A stretch of DNA of 38,889 nucleotides, taken from positions 1 through 38,889 of the forward strand of contig JAUWBQ010000002.1 of NCBI GenBank assembly GCA_030601645.1, read 5' to 3'. The notes under the pieces were generated by a model, which saw only the letters and a program-made list of their open reading frames with translations, had not been told where the DNA came from and made no database searches. The position numbers and the translations under genes were made by a program. This document shows positions 17,300 through 25,485 of the stretch, in pieces. The stretch's first letter is position 1, and every line of letters begins with the position of its first letter. Origin of the DNA: Candidatus Bathyarchaeota archaeon. GTDB lineage: Archaea > Thermoproteota > Bathyarchaeia > TCS64.

Positions 17300-18568
17300 T
17301 CATCCTTCCTCGAGCAGATCTCTAGGATCCCACTCCCCCGAGGCGACCGGAGGCCGGTAGCCCCTCAACGCCCCCGGGTCGAACCGGACCCTCCTCCCCT
17401 CCTCCGCCGACTTGTACGCCGCCATCATCAGCCTTGCCACCAGCAGCCCGTCACCCCAGTCCTCCGAGGGCATCACCCCCGCCTGGAAGCTCTCCACCAT
17501 GTGCCGATCCTCGTCCTGATACCCGTAAGCGATCGCCTCGTTCGGCACCATCGGCATCAGCCCCTGCTCCGCCGCCTGCTTCTCCACGAATTCCTCCGAC
17601 GGCGGGATCTTCACCCCCCGGCTGAAGAACACGTTCAGCTCCTGCTGCAGGCTATTAATCGAGATCGAGTACTCCGGCCCCAGCACCTCGAAGGTGAGCC
17701 TCAGCCCCGGACCGATAAAGCTCCATGACGTCCTCGCCTCGGAGAGGACCAGCCCCCCATCCTCGTCCTCGTAAGCGACCAACGTCAGCGCGTAGTCCTC
17801 CGCCGGCGCCTCGCCGTAGTCCACCCCATAGTCCTCCCTCAGCCTCGTCACGTAGGGCTCCCGCGTCCACTTCAGGGAGGCCACCGTCGACTGCACGGAT
17901 ATAGGCTTCAATGACTCCTTCGGCCTCTCCGGATCCGACAGCAGGAAGCGGTCCGCCTCAAGGCTGTGGCACGTCATGTCCAGCAGCACCCCGCCCCCAG
18001 AGCGCCCCGGGTCCCAGAACCAGGACTTATGGGGCCCACCGTGCTCCTCCGCCGCCCTCGCGAGGTAGGGCCTACCCGCGAACCTCGCCCCGTACCTCCA
18101 GACCGCCTCCCTCCCCTTCGCCACGCTGGGGGCGAAGACCTGATTCTCCAGATACCCGTGCAGCAGGCCCGCCCCCTCCACCAGCTCGACCATCCTCTCC
18201 GCCTCGTCGGCCGTCCTCGCCAGCGGCTTCTCGCAGCAGACCCCCACAAGGCCAGTCCTCCCCTGCTCAGCCTCCTCCGCGATCGCCTCGACGACTCCTA
18301 CCCTAGCGAAGTTAGGATTCAAGATCCAGACGGCGTCCACCGCCCCGTCCGAGAGCATCCCCCGCAGGTCCGTGTAGACCCTCGGATCGCCCACGCCCAG
18401 GCCCCTGATCCTCGCCGCGAGCGCCCTCGCGCTCTCCTCCCTGAAGTTATACACCGCCGCTATCTCGGCGCCCCTCACCCCGGTAAACGCCGAGGCGTGG
18501 AAGCCCGCCACGAAGCCCGAGCCGATGAAGCCAACGCCCAGCTTCTCCAAAGCCAAACCCTCATACAT
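17300..18568 (-). CDS. Gfo/Idh/MocA family oxidoreductase
   Basis: 422 residues, NAD(P)-dependent sugar dehydrogenase family. The Rossmann N-terminus shows LGVGFIGSGFVAGFHASAF, the conserved CCEKPLARTADEAERM is present, and the substrate domain has GGGVLLDMTCHSLE, which in this family supplies catalytic residues (here D and H). Longer than the usual 330-390 residues owing to a C-terminal extension. The reading frame is strikingly GC-rich compared with its neighbours. Divergent from the isomerase gene, with only about 50 bp between starts, so the two are probably co-regulated. Confidence 0.88.
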   Translation of the reverse strand: MYEGLALEKLGVGFIGSGFVAGFHASAFTGVRGAEIAAVYNFREESARALAARIRGLGVGDPRVYTDLRGMLSDGAVDAVWILNPNFARVGVVEAIAEEAEQGRTGLVGVCCEKPLARTADEAERMVELVEGAGLLHGYLENQVFAPSVAKGREAVWRYGARFAGRPYLARAAEEHGGPHKSWFWDPGRSGGGVLLDMTCHSLEADRFLLSDPERPKESLKPISVQSTVASLKWTREPYVTRLREDYGVDYGEAPAEDYALTLVAYEDEDGGLVLSEARTSWSFIGPGLRLTFEVLGPEYSISINSLQQELNVFFSRGVKIPPSEEFVEKQAAEQGLMPMVPNEAIAYGYQDEDRHMVESFQAGVMPSEDWGDGLLVARLMMAAYKSAEEGRRVRFDPGALRGYRPPVASGEWDPRDLLEEG

Positions 18569-18619
18569 CTTATATTATAAATGGCAATAAAAGTAATCGT
18601 AGGCAAAGGAGGAGAAAGA
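18569..18619. promoter_or_regulatory. Short bidirectional promoter region
   Basis: AT-rich 51-bp spacer between two divergent sugar genes. TTATATTATAAAT at 18570-18582 can be read as a TATA box for the plus-strand gene, and GGAGGA at 18608-18613 is the ribosome-binding site for the ATG at 18620. Confidence 0.45.
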
Positions 18620-19381
18620 ATGGCGAGGATACCAGTAGCACTGCAGCTCTGGTCGGTCCGCGAGGACTGCGCCCGCGACCTGGAGGGTACCCTCGAGGCC
18701 GTGGCCGACATCGGGTACGAGGGGGTGGAGTTCGCCGGGTACCATGGCAGAAGCGCGGAGGAGCTGAGGAGGATGCTCGACGAACTGGGGCTCGAGGCGG
18801 CCGGGACGCACGTCGGCATAGACACCCTCCTCGGCGACGAGCTGGAGCGATCCATCGAGTTCAACCGCGACCTGGGCAACCGCTTCCTCATCGTGCCCTC
18901 GCTCCCGGAGGAGATGAGAGCATCCAGGGCCTCATGGCTCGAGGCCGCCCGCCTGCTCAACGGCATCGCCGAGAGGCTGAGACCCGAGGGAATGCGAACG
19001 GGCTACCACAACCACATGGTCGAGTTCCAGCCAATAGACGGGGAGCACCCCTGGGACACCATCTTCAAAACGGCCTTCCAAGACGTCGTGATGCAGCTGG
19101 ACGCGGGGAACGCGATGTGGGGAGGCGTCGGCCCGGATGAACTGCTGGAGATCCTGAAGCGCTACCCCGGCCGAGCAACGACGGTACACCTCAAGGCGTA
19201 CTCGTCGGCCAACGAGAACGCGCTGGTCGGCGAGGGGGAGGTGAAGTGGAAGGAGTTCTTCTCCTTGTGCGAGACCGTGGGTGGAACGGAGTGGTACATC
19301 GTCGAGCAGGAGAGGTACCCCTTCACGCCACTCGAGTCAGTGAGGCGGTGCAAGGAAAACCTAGATGAATTAATGCGATAA
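18620..19381 (+). CDS. Sugar phosphate isomerase/epimerase-like TIM-barrel protein
   Basis: 253 residues of the AP-endonuclease-2-type TIM barrel. MARIPVALQLWSVREDC opens the barrel, GYEGVEFAG carries the first conserved Glu, GYHNHMVEFQ supplies H-N-H and Glu, MQLDAGNAMWGG a metal-binding Asp, TVHLKAY a His, and YIVEQERYP the last Glu: the usual metal-site residues. The start at 18620 is chosen for GGAGGA at 6 nt; an in-frame ATG at 18581 would sit inside the promoter. Family members isomerise or epimerise sugars; some cleave 3-keto-glycosides, which fits the flanking Gfo/Idh dehydrogenases (inference). Confidence 0.87.
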   Translation: MARIPVALQLWSVREDCARDLEGTLEAVADIGYEGVEFAGYHGRSAEELRRMLDELGLEAAGTHVGIDTLLGDELERSIEFNRDLGNRFLIVPSLPEEMRASRASWLEAARLLNGIAERLRPEGMRTGYHNHMVEFQPIDGEHPWDTIFKTAFQDVVMQLDAGNAMWGGVGPDELLEILKRYPGRATTVHLKAYSSANENALVGEGEVKWKEFFSLCETVGGTEWYIVEQERYPFTPLESVRRCKENLDELMR

Positions 19382-19494
19382 TCCAACCTCTTTTACCTCA
19401 TCTCGCTCGCAGCGCGATCACTCAGCCCGGTCTCCATCCCGAATCATAGTTTTATAGTAAAAGTCACTTCTATGAATCATCGGAGGTACGCCAA

Positions 19495-20547
19495 TTGGAA
19501 GTAATCGGTGTCGGACTCATCGGGTGCGGCAGCATAGGCCTCAACCACCTGAAGAAGCTACTCGAGATAGAATCCGCTAGGGTCGTCGCGGCCTGCGACA
19601 TCAACCCTCAAGCCCTCAAAACAGCCGGACACGAGGCCGGCATATCGAAGGACAGCCTGTACGACGATTACGGGAGGCTGCTCAAACAGAGCGACGTCGA
19701 CGCCGTCGTCGTGTGCCTCCCCAACAGGCTCCATTCGCAGGTCACCGTCGAGGCCTTCGAGGCAGGGAAGCATGTCTACTGCGAAAAGCCGATGGCGTTG
19801 AACCTCTCAGAGGCGAGGAATATGGTCGAGGCCGCAGAGAGGAGCGGCGGCAAGCTGCTCATCGGCCTCCAGAACAGGTTCCGCGGAGACATCCAAGCCC
19901 TGAAGCGCCACGTGGAAAACGGCGAGCTGGGCGACATCTACTACGCCAAGTGCGGATGGCTCAGGAGGAGCGGGATCCCCGGCTGGGGCAGCTGGTTCAC
20001 GAGGAAGAAAGACGCCGGGGCCGGCCCCATCCACGACATCGGCGTCCACATCCTCGACCTCACCCTCTGGCTCATGTCGAACTTCAACCCCGCAGCGGCC
20101 TACGCCTCGAGCTACGCGAAGTTCGGCCCCGAGAAGAGGGGCCTGAGCCAGTGGGGGAAGCCCGAGCCCGACGGATACTTCGACGTGGAAGACCTAGCAA
20201 CCGCCCTCCTCAAGATGGAGAACGGGGCCTCCGTCTCCTTCGAGGTGAGCTGGGCCTCGCACATCGAGAAAACGAGGAGGATCGCAACGCTGATGGGCGA
20301 CAGGGCGGGCCTGGATCTCGAATCGATGACCATCTACACCACCGAAGACGGGGGGCACGTCGACAAGAAGATCCACTTCGAGGAGAATGACCCCTACCTC
20401 GCGGCGATGAGCCACTTCATAGACTGCATAAAGAGGGACGAGGAGCCCCTGACCCGGCCAGAGGAGATGCTCGGCCTCCAGAGGGCCTTGGACATGATCC
20501 TGAAGTCGAGCCAGGAGGACAGGGTCGTGTCAGCCGACGAGGTTTAG
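19495..20547 (+). CDS. Gfo/Idh/MocA family oxidoreductase
   Basis: 350 residues. [18 protein letters not shown] is the dinucleotide-binding loop, [18 protein letters not shown] the conserved EKP, and [20 protein letters not shown] carries the catalytic D and H. The TTG start at 19495 is supported by GGAGG 8 nt upstream and a TTTATAG TATA box about 43 nt upstream. It is of ordinary length and less GC-rich than the 17.3-kb relative, so the two are not a recent duplication. Followed after 22 nt by the ThuA-like gene, with which it likely forms an operon. Confidence 0.88.
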   Translation: MEVIGVGLIGCGSIGLNHLKKLLEIESARVVAACDINPQALKTAGHEAGISKDSLYDDYGRLLKQSDVDAVVVCLPNRLHSQVTVEAFEAGKHVYCEKPMALNLSEARNMVEAAERSGGKLLIGLQNRFRGDIQALKRHVENGELGDIYYAKCGWLRRSGIPGWGSWFTRKKDAGAGPIHDIGVHILDLTLWLMSNFNPAAAYASSYAKFGPEKRGLSQWGKPEPDGYFDVEDLATALLKMENGASVSFEVSWASHIEKTRRIATLMGDRAGLDLESMTIYTTEDGGHVDKKIHFEENDPYLAAMSHFIDCIKRDEEPLTRPEEMLGLQRALDMILKSSQEDRVVSADEV

Positions 20548-20569
20548 AACTTCAAAAATCGAATCAGAT

Positions 20570-21316
20570 ATGAGGGTGAGGAGATTGAGAGAGAGGATCC
20601 GAGTCACGGTCTGGAACGAGTTCCTGCACGAGAGGCAGGACCCCGACATCGCCGGTATCTACCCGGAGGGGATCCACGGCGCTATCGCGAAGCACCTGAG
20701 GGGCAGGCCCGGCCTCGAGGTCAGGACGGCCACGTTGGACGAGCCGGAGCACGGCCTCACCGACGAGGCGCTCTCCAAGACCGACGTGCTCGTCTGGTGG
20801 GGGCACATGAGACACGAGGAGGTGAGCGACGCCGTCGTCGACAAGGTCTACGACAGGATAATCTACGGCGGCATGGGGCTCATCGTCCTCCACTCCGCCC
20901 ACTTCTCCAAGATCTTCAAGCGCCTCATGGGGACCCACTGCAACCATAAGTGGAGGGAGGCCGGCGAGAGGGAGCGCCTCTGGGTCGTCGCCGAGGGGCA
21001 CCCCATCGCCGAGGGGATCGGCGACTACTTCGAGGTCGAGCACGCCGAGATGTACGGGGAACCCTTCGGCATCCCCAGCCCCGACGAGCTCGTCTTCGTC
21101 AGCTGGTTCCAGGGCGGGGAGGTCTTCCGGAGCGGATGCTGCTTCCACCGCGGCATGGGGAAGGTCTTCTACTTCAAGCCGGGTCACGAGTCATATCCGA
21201 TCTACCAAGACCCCAACATCCTCAGGGTGATCGAGAACGCGATCCGATGGGCCGCACCGGTAGAGAGGTCTAGGCCCGTGCTGGGCAACGTGAAGCCCAT
21301 CGAAAAACTCGGATGA
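20570..21316 (+). CDS. ThuA-like trehalose-utilisation domain protein
   Basis: 248 residues of the ThuA family (class-I amidotransferase-like fold). Visible: [16 protein letters not shown] near the start, the [12 protein letters not shown] segment, [20 protein letters not shown] (the position of the family's GGG.V.LH motif) and [17 protein letters not shown], where the family has G.GRVFY...GH. The start is uncertain (ATG 20570, GTG 20576). ThuA proteins occur with ThuB, a Gfo/Idh/MocA sugar 3-dehydrogenase, in bacterial trehalose/sucrose use; here too the gene directly follows a Gfo/Idh gene, suggesting the same oxidised-sugar pathway. Confidence 0.85.
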   Translation: MRVRRLRERIRVTVWNEFLHERQDPDIAGIYPEGIHGAIAKHLRGRPGLEVRTATLDEPEHGLTDEALSKTDVLVWWGHMRHEEVSDAVVDKVYDRIIYGGMGLIVLHSAHFSKIFKRLMGTHCNHKWREAGERERLWVVAEGHPIAEGIGDYFEVEHAEMYGEPFGIPSPDELVFVSWFQGGEVFRSGCCFHRGMGKVFYFKPGHESYPIYQDPNILRVIENAIRWAAPVERSRPVLGNVKPIEKLG

Positions 21317-21436
21317 TTCAATACCAAAAATGTTTTCCCATGATAAAATTTTAAGACGGGAGATTCATGGAGGATCGGAAATGAGAAAAAGAATCGGAAT
21401 CAAACTTGCCGCACTGATCGCGACGCGCGCGCGATT

Positions 21437-21583
21437 GAAAATGACTTTGTTATTAAAGAAAATGGTGATAAGAGAAATCCTTTATATCACATTGGTGATA
21501 CGGGTATAAAATTCATTGATGAACTAGGACTTACTAAAAAACTTCAAGAAATTATTGAAGAATATGCGGAAAAAAGTAGTTAA
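21437..21583 (+). pseudogene. C-terminal gene remnant, AT-rich
   Basis: An open 48-codon stretch (ENDFVIKENGDKRNPLYHIG..., ending IIEEYAEKSS then TAA) with good coding character but no start codon or upstream half. It begins immediately after a CGCGCGCGCG tract (21424-21433). The strongly AT-rich codon use differs from all neighbours. The sequence resembles the C-terminal part of a small DNA-binding or dimerisation domain, but no family can be named. Confidence 0.4.
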
Positions 21584-21710
21584 AAATACAATAGGGCACG
21601 ATTAGATACAGTCTACAAACCTCACTATACTAGTAAATTTATGTTGTTCTCCCTCATCTCGCACTAAACCGCCCGTTTTAACGAATCTAAAGCGAATAAA
21701 TTTTTACGCA

Positions 21711-21729
21711 AATCTCGCCCGGGCTACCA
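21711..21729 (+). repeat. 19-bp tRNA 3'-end repeat, second copy
   Basis: Identical over 19 bases to 734-752 (tRNA acceptor strand plus CCA), same orientation. No T-arm precedes it here. The two copies bracket about 21 kb. Candidate attachment-site scar or leftover of a tRNA gene. Confidence 0.55.
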
Positions 21730-21807
21730 AATAAATTCAATATCGCTGTCCATTATACACAGGAATGCTGGAATCCAAGTCGATATTAAAAAAGATGAAA
21801 AAACGAA

Positions 21808-21829
21808 AAACACTCTAAATCGAGTGTTT
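21808..21829 (-). terminator. Hairpin terminator of the zinc-ribbon gene
   Basis: Perfect 8-bp inverted repeat AAACACTC / GAGTGTTT with a 6-base loop, followed on the minus strand by T-rich DNA (TTTTCGTTTTTTC). The arm begins inside the stop codon of the gene, so stop and terminator overlap. Confidence 0.6.
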
Positions 21830-21986
21830 AGAACCTGGCTGGCCTACGCTTAGCGAAGCATTCGCGGCAGTAGACCGGCCGTCCCTCTGTGGGCTTGAAC
21901 GGAACTTCACATTCATTACCACAGTCTGCGCAAGTGGCCTTGTGCATCTCGCGGGGGCCTCTGTCGTAGCCTCTACTATAACCCAT
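21828..21986 (-). CDS. Small CxxC...CxxC zinc-ribbon protein
   Basis: 52 residues, basic. ATG at 21986 with AGGAG about 9 nt upstream. The protein starts MGYSRGYDRGPREMHK, then has C19-x2-C22 (TCADCGNECEVPF) and C40-x2-C43 (VYCRECF), with KPTEGRPVYCRECF matching the well-known short CxxC-x17-CxxC protein found in many archaea and some bacteria. The Arg/Gly-rich head suggests nucleic-acid contact, but function is unknown. It is single and has its own terminator. Confidence 0.85.
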   Translation of the reverse strand: MGYSRGYDRGPREMHKATCADCGNECEVPFKPTEGRPVYCRECFAKRRPARF

Positions 21987-22255
21987 ACATTTCACTCCTA
22001 TTCTGTTAGTATACTCAGAAGGCCCCTAGAGGCATCCCATGTATCCATGCGTGAAGCCACGAGGTTATTTAAAAAGCCTTCCACAGGATTTGCTTCATCA
22101 TATCGCGTAAACACGTACGCTGACAATGAAAGTGGCTTCAGACCCTCCGACTGGATTCTGAACCTTCCACAGGCTACCCTCATTGTGCGGCTAGCCTGGT
22201 GAGGGCCTTCCGATTATGTTTATATGTATGTTTAAACACATTCATCCCGTTCGCC

Positions 22256-22468
22256 ATGACCAAGACGTTGACCATCAGGGACGAGGTCTACAACAAGCTC
22301 CTCACCATCAAGCGGGAGGGTGAGAGCTTCAGCGAGCTCTTCGATAGGCTGGCGGATGGTTCGAATCCGAGGGAGACCCTGAAGGGTCTGAGGGGCTGCG
22401 TCGAGTTCTCCGACATGGAGGGAATGCTCAAGGAGATATACGGCGCGAGGGCTGAGCGCAGGGCATGA
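22256..22468 (+). CDS. vapB: VapB-type antitoxin
   Basis: 70 residues, beginning MTKTLTIRDEVYNKLLTIKR, a short strand plus helix typical of archaeal VapB antitoxins (UPF0330/DUF217-like), followed by ESFSELFDRLADGSNP and a C-terminal toxin-binding helix around MEGMLKEIYG. The ATG at 22256 is chosen because a TTTATA box lies about 31 nt upstream and the first residues match the family. The stop overlaps the toxin start by 4 nt. It should neutralise the toxin and repress its own promoter. Confidence 0.87.
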   Translation: MTKTLTIRDEVYNKLLTIKREGESFSELFDRLADGSNPRETLKGLRGCVEFSDMEGMLKEIYGARAERRA

Positions 22469-22851
22469 TCCTCCTGGACACGGACGTCCTGATCGAGATA
22501 TTCGACAGGAACTCGGAGAGGGGCGACGAGGCGCTGGAGGCCATCCTTGGGAGCGGCGAGGACATCGCCACCACCTCCATCAACCTCCACGAGATCCTGT
22601 ACGGCATGGAGAAGTACGCGAAGCCCGTCAAGGACGTGCTGCTCCTCCCCGTGCTGGACTACACGAAGAGGGACGCCCTCATCTCAGCCGAGATCGAGGT
22701 GGAGGCCGAGAGGAGTGGCAGTGCAATCCGCCGGACGGACGCCATGATCGCGTCCGTGGCGATCAACCACGGGGCACTTCTTTACACCTTCGATATGAAG
22801 CACTTCAAGCCGTTAGAAGATATGGGACTCAAGCTTTTTTCAGCCATCTAG
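22465..22851 (+). CDS. vapC: VapC toxin, PIN-domain ribonuclease
   Basis: 128 residues, full-length PIN domain. Acidic active-site residues are all present: D5 (ILLDTDVLIE), E43 (TSINLHEILYG), D92 (IRRTDAMIAS) and D110 (LYTFDMKHF). Cuts RNA when not held by the antitoxin. Overlaps the antitoxin by 4 nt. It sits beside tRNA fragments and an IS relic, a usual setting for toxin-antitoxin modules. Confidence 0.9.
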   Translation: MILLDTDVLIEIFDRNSERGDEALEAILGSGEDIATTSINLHEILYGMEKYAKPVKDVLLLPVLDYTKRDALISAEIEVEAERSGSAIRRTDAMIASVAINHGALLYTFDMKHFKPLEDMGLKLFSAI

Positions 22852-22872
22852 TGCTATAGGATGAAGGGTTGG

Positions 22873-22900
22873 ACCCCTCGACGGGAGTTCGAGTCTCCCC
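22873..22900 (+). other. tRNA T-arm remnant
   Basis: Contains CGACGGGAGTTCGAGTCTC, identical at 18 of 19 positions to the T-arm at 721-739, with a perfect GGGAG/CTCCC stem. It lacks the acceptor strand and CCA; the sequence turns into CGTAACTACG, where the stop codon of the PIN remnant lies. Confidence 0.5.
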
Positions 22901-22904
22901 GTAA

Positions 22905-23040
22905 CTACGTTATTGCATCTCTGAGGCTCAAGATTTCGACGCCCCCCTTACCGGCATACTCCTTCACAGCTCTCCTGAGTAGATGCCGATCCTCAGTGAT
23001 CAATGTCGCGTGACCTCTCATCGCCGTGGCCAGGCGCGCT
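22905..23040 (-). pseudogene. C-terminal remnant of a second PIN-domain gene
   Basis: About 44 codons ending in TAG at 22905. The stretch ATLITEDRHLLRRAVKEY followed by GGVEILSLRDAIT is the last third of a PIN/VapC-like protein (strand plus TEDR metal-site region). The 5' part is missing: the frame stops at the left end of the IS relic at 23041, and on the other side of the relic only about 25 bp separate it from the ABC exporter stop. So the gene was already truncated or was deleted along with the insertion. Confidence 0.6.
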
Positions 23041-23577
23041 AGGGTGTTTAGAAATTAATGCGGCCGTTCCTCTTCTATAGATTAGAGAAAGAGTGAAGAT
23101 AAAACAAGTGCTAAACTCTATCAACACCAAACACATCCGAAGCCCGCGTCGGCAGAGGCAGGCGAGGCTTCGTCCTCGGATACAGGGTGCACACCGCCTG
23201 CTGTGTCGAGTCGGAGATGCCCCTCGCCTTCACCGTGGCCCCGTGTAACGTGAACGACAAGGTCTACTTCAAGCCACTGCTCCAAGCTGTCCACGGGCTC
23301 GGCGTAGAGTTCAAGACGGTGCTGGCGGACGCCCAAGCTGCTGTACGGTGCCGTGAGCCTGGGTTGATGAGGAGTATAAAGCACTTCACAGTTTGAGGCT
23401 GGTCTTGGATCGTCTCAAGGAGAGTGGTCGTGTAGAGGGGACTCCAGGTGTACGTGTTGAGAACGCATTCATTGATTGATCCTTGGAGGGTGGGATCCCT
23501 GGGTTGCTGCGTGTGGTTATGATGTCGGCTGAGGATGTTTGGCTGATTGTGTTTTTCAGAGGATTTCTAAACACCCT
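23041..23577. mobile_element. Degenerate insertion sequence with perfect 15-bp terminal inverted repeats
   Basis: Left end AGGGTGTTTAGAAAT (23041-23055) is the exact reverse complement of the right end (23563-23577). GGCGCGC occurs on both flanks (23033-23039 and 23578-23584), a probable target-site duplication of 6-7 bp. At 537 bp it is too short for a working element, and its transposase is broken, so it cannot move on its own. Confidence 0.75.
23139..23396 (+). pseudogene. Transposase fragment (DDE, IS4/IS5-like)
   Basis: Reading EARVGRGRRGFVLGYRVHTA, then CVESEMPLAFTVAPCNVND and FKTVLADAQAAV, matches the first half of the catalytic core of DDE transposases (GYK.H...D...LPLAF.VTPANVND...VLADAGYD). 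The sequence after LADAQ is out of register and ends in TGA. A further piece (DRLKESGRVEGTPGVRVENAFID, then a stop) follows in another frame near 23408-23480, showing frameshifts and stops. Confidence 0.7.
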
Positions 23578-23604
23578 GGCGCGCGACATGTGCTTGTCCG
23601 TGTT

Positions 23605-25485
23605 TTATGGGGCCTCCTCCATTGAGACGAGCTGCATCTCGCACAGCCTCCTGTAGAGCTCGTTCCTCTCGGCCAGCTCGTCGTGAGCGCCCGCGTCCTC
23701 TATCCGCCCATCGTTGAGGATTATTATCCTGTCAGCGTCCCTCACGGTGGAGACCCTGTGAGTGACGAGGATGACCGTGCGGTTCACCATCTCCTCCTTG
23801 AGGGTGCTCTGGATAAGAGCCTCCGTGTAAGGGTCGACGCTGCTCGTCGCCTCGTCGAAGACCAGTATCCTGGGGTCCGGGAGGAGAGCCCTCCCCAGGC
23901 ATATGAGCTGACGCTGGCCGTAGCTGAGGTTTGTGCCCCTCTCATGGATCTTCGTGTCGTACCCGTCCACCAGCCTCATCACGGCGTCGTGGATGCCGAC
24001 CAACTTGGCGACCCTGACCATCTCCTCGTCGGAGGCCTCGGGCCGCCCGAACTTGAGGTTGGAGGCGATGGTCCCCGAGAAGAGGAGGGGCTCCTGGAGA
24101 ACGATCGAAACCGTTTTCCTCAGAGTCTTGAAACCGACCTTCCTGAGGTCGACGCCGTCGATCTCCACGGCGCCCTCGTCTGGATCGTAGAACCGGCCCA
24201 GCAGGTTGATGATCGACGTCTTTCCCGCCCCAGTGGGGCCGAAGATGGCTAGGCGCTCCCCCGGCTGGGCCTCGAAGGAGATGTCCCGGAGGACGGGCAG
24301 CCCCTCGACGTAGCTGAAGCTCACGTCCCGGAACTGGAGGTGCCCCTCGACCTTGGCCAGTTCGATGGCGTCCGGGGACTCGGTGACCTCGGGCTGTATA
24401 TCCATCACCGTGAACAGCCTCTCGGCGCCGGCGAGGGCGCTCTGGATCTCCCCGTAGAACATGGCCAGGTTCTGGATGGGGCCGAAGAAGCTGGTGGAGT
24501 AGTCGGAGAACGCGACGAGCTGGCCGAGGGTCCTGGCGCCCAGAATCACCTGCTGCCCGCCGAGGTACCATATCGCCGCAGTCATTATGGAGCTGAGCAC
24601 TGTGACAGTGCCCGTGAAGGCCACCGACACCGTCTCCGCCCTAATCTGCGACTGCATGTTCTGCTCGTTCACGTCGTCGAACTCCACGAGGGAGCGCTCC
24701 TCCTGGGTGAGGGCCTTGGTCACCCTGGCGCCGTACATGAGGTCCTGCACCTTGCCCGTGAGGGACGCCACGTTCCTCCTAGCCGTCCTCCAGGCCTCCT
24801 TTACCCACCCCTGGAATAGCTTGCTCACTAGGGCGAGGACGGGGGCTATCACCAGAGCGATGGCCGTCAGCCTCAGGTCCATGTAGGCCATCACGGCGAG
24901 TATGGCGACGGCCATGACGAAGTCGGCCAGCAGCCCCAGGACCCCCGTCGACATCAGCTTCTTGAGGGCCTCGGCGTCGTTGGTGACCCTGGAGACGAGC
25001 ATCCCGGTGTTCCCGTGCTCGAAGAAGCTCTGGGAGAGGCCGCCCAGGTGCTCGAAGAAGTCGGCGCGGATGTCGGCTATCACCATGAGCCCCAGTTTGT
25101 CGATGTAGTAGTTCTGCAGGGAGGTCACGGCCCACTGGGCAAGAGAGACGAGGACGTAGAGCAGGGCCGCAGACAGCAAGAGCGATGCCGTGCCCGGTGC
25201 CGACGCCCCGCTCTCCATCTCCGCCAGTTTCCTCATGAGGCCCGCCAGCCACAGGCCGTCAGCGGTCGGGGTGTCCCTGACGTAGAAGTCCAGGGCCACC
25301 TTGTAGATGTAGGGCCCAGCTATGACGGTCACCATCTTGGCGAAGATGAGCGCCACCTCCCCGGCGAAGAGCATCCTGTAGCGGAGCATGTACCCGATGA
25401 TCCTCTTCATCAGATCGAGATCGCTGATCCTCCGCTGGGTCGACTCCAGGGAGCCCACATCGTATCGGTCCACGTACTCCGCCAT
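23605..25485 (-). CDS. ABC exporter half-transporter with the catalytic ATP site
   Basis: 626 residues, six-helix membrane domain plus ATPase, MsbA/MDR type. Walker A GPTGAGKTS (416-424), Q464 (VLQEP), Walker B LVFDE with catalytic E545, and switch H576 (VTHR) are intact, but the signature is LSYGQ (520-524) rather than LSGGQ. Its start overlaps the end of the upstream partner gene by one base. The two form a heterodimer: this subunit's Walker motifs pair with the partner's normal LSGGQ to make the working ATP site, and its altered LSYGQ belongs to the degenerate site. Substrate unknown; lipids or drugs are usual. Confidence 0.92.
   Translation of the reverse strand: MAEYVDRYDVGSLESTQRRISDLDLMKRIIGYMLRYRMLFAGEVALIFAKMVTVIAGPYIYKVALDFYVRDTPTADGLWLAGLMRKLAEMESGASAPGTASLLLSAALLYVLVSLAQWAVTSLQNYYIDKLGLMVIADIRADFFEHLGGLSQSFFEHGNTGMLVSRVTNDAEALKKLMSTGVLGLLADFVMAVAILAVMAYMDLRLTAIALVIAPVLALVSKLFQGWVKEAWRTARRNVASLTGKVQDLMYGARVTKALTQEERSLVEFDDVNEQNMQSQIRAETVSVAFTGTVTVLSSIMTAAIWYLGGQQVILGARTLGQLVAFSDYSTSFFGPIQNLAMFYGEIQSALAGAERLFTVMDIQPEVTESPDAIELAKVEGHLQFRDVSFSYVEGLPVLRDISFEAQPGERLAIFGPTGAGKTSIINLLGRFYDPDEGAVEIDGVDLRKVGFKTLRKTVSIVLQEPLLFSGTIASNLKFGRPEASDEEMVRVAKLVGIHDAVMRLVDGYDTKIHERGTNLSYGQRQLICLGRALLPDPRILVFDEATSSVDPYTEALIQSTLKEEMVNRTVILVTHRVSTVRDADRIIILNDGRIEDAGAHDELAERNELYRRLCEMQLVSMEEAP

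Noticed and set aside
21381..21509. 42-codon frame starting MRKRIGIKLAAL
   Set aside because: It is in a different frame from the clearly coding-like tail at 21437-21583 and has no family features, despite a GGAGG-like sequence upstream.
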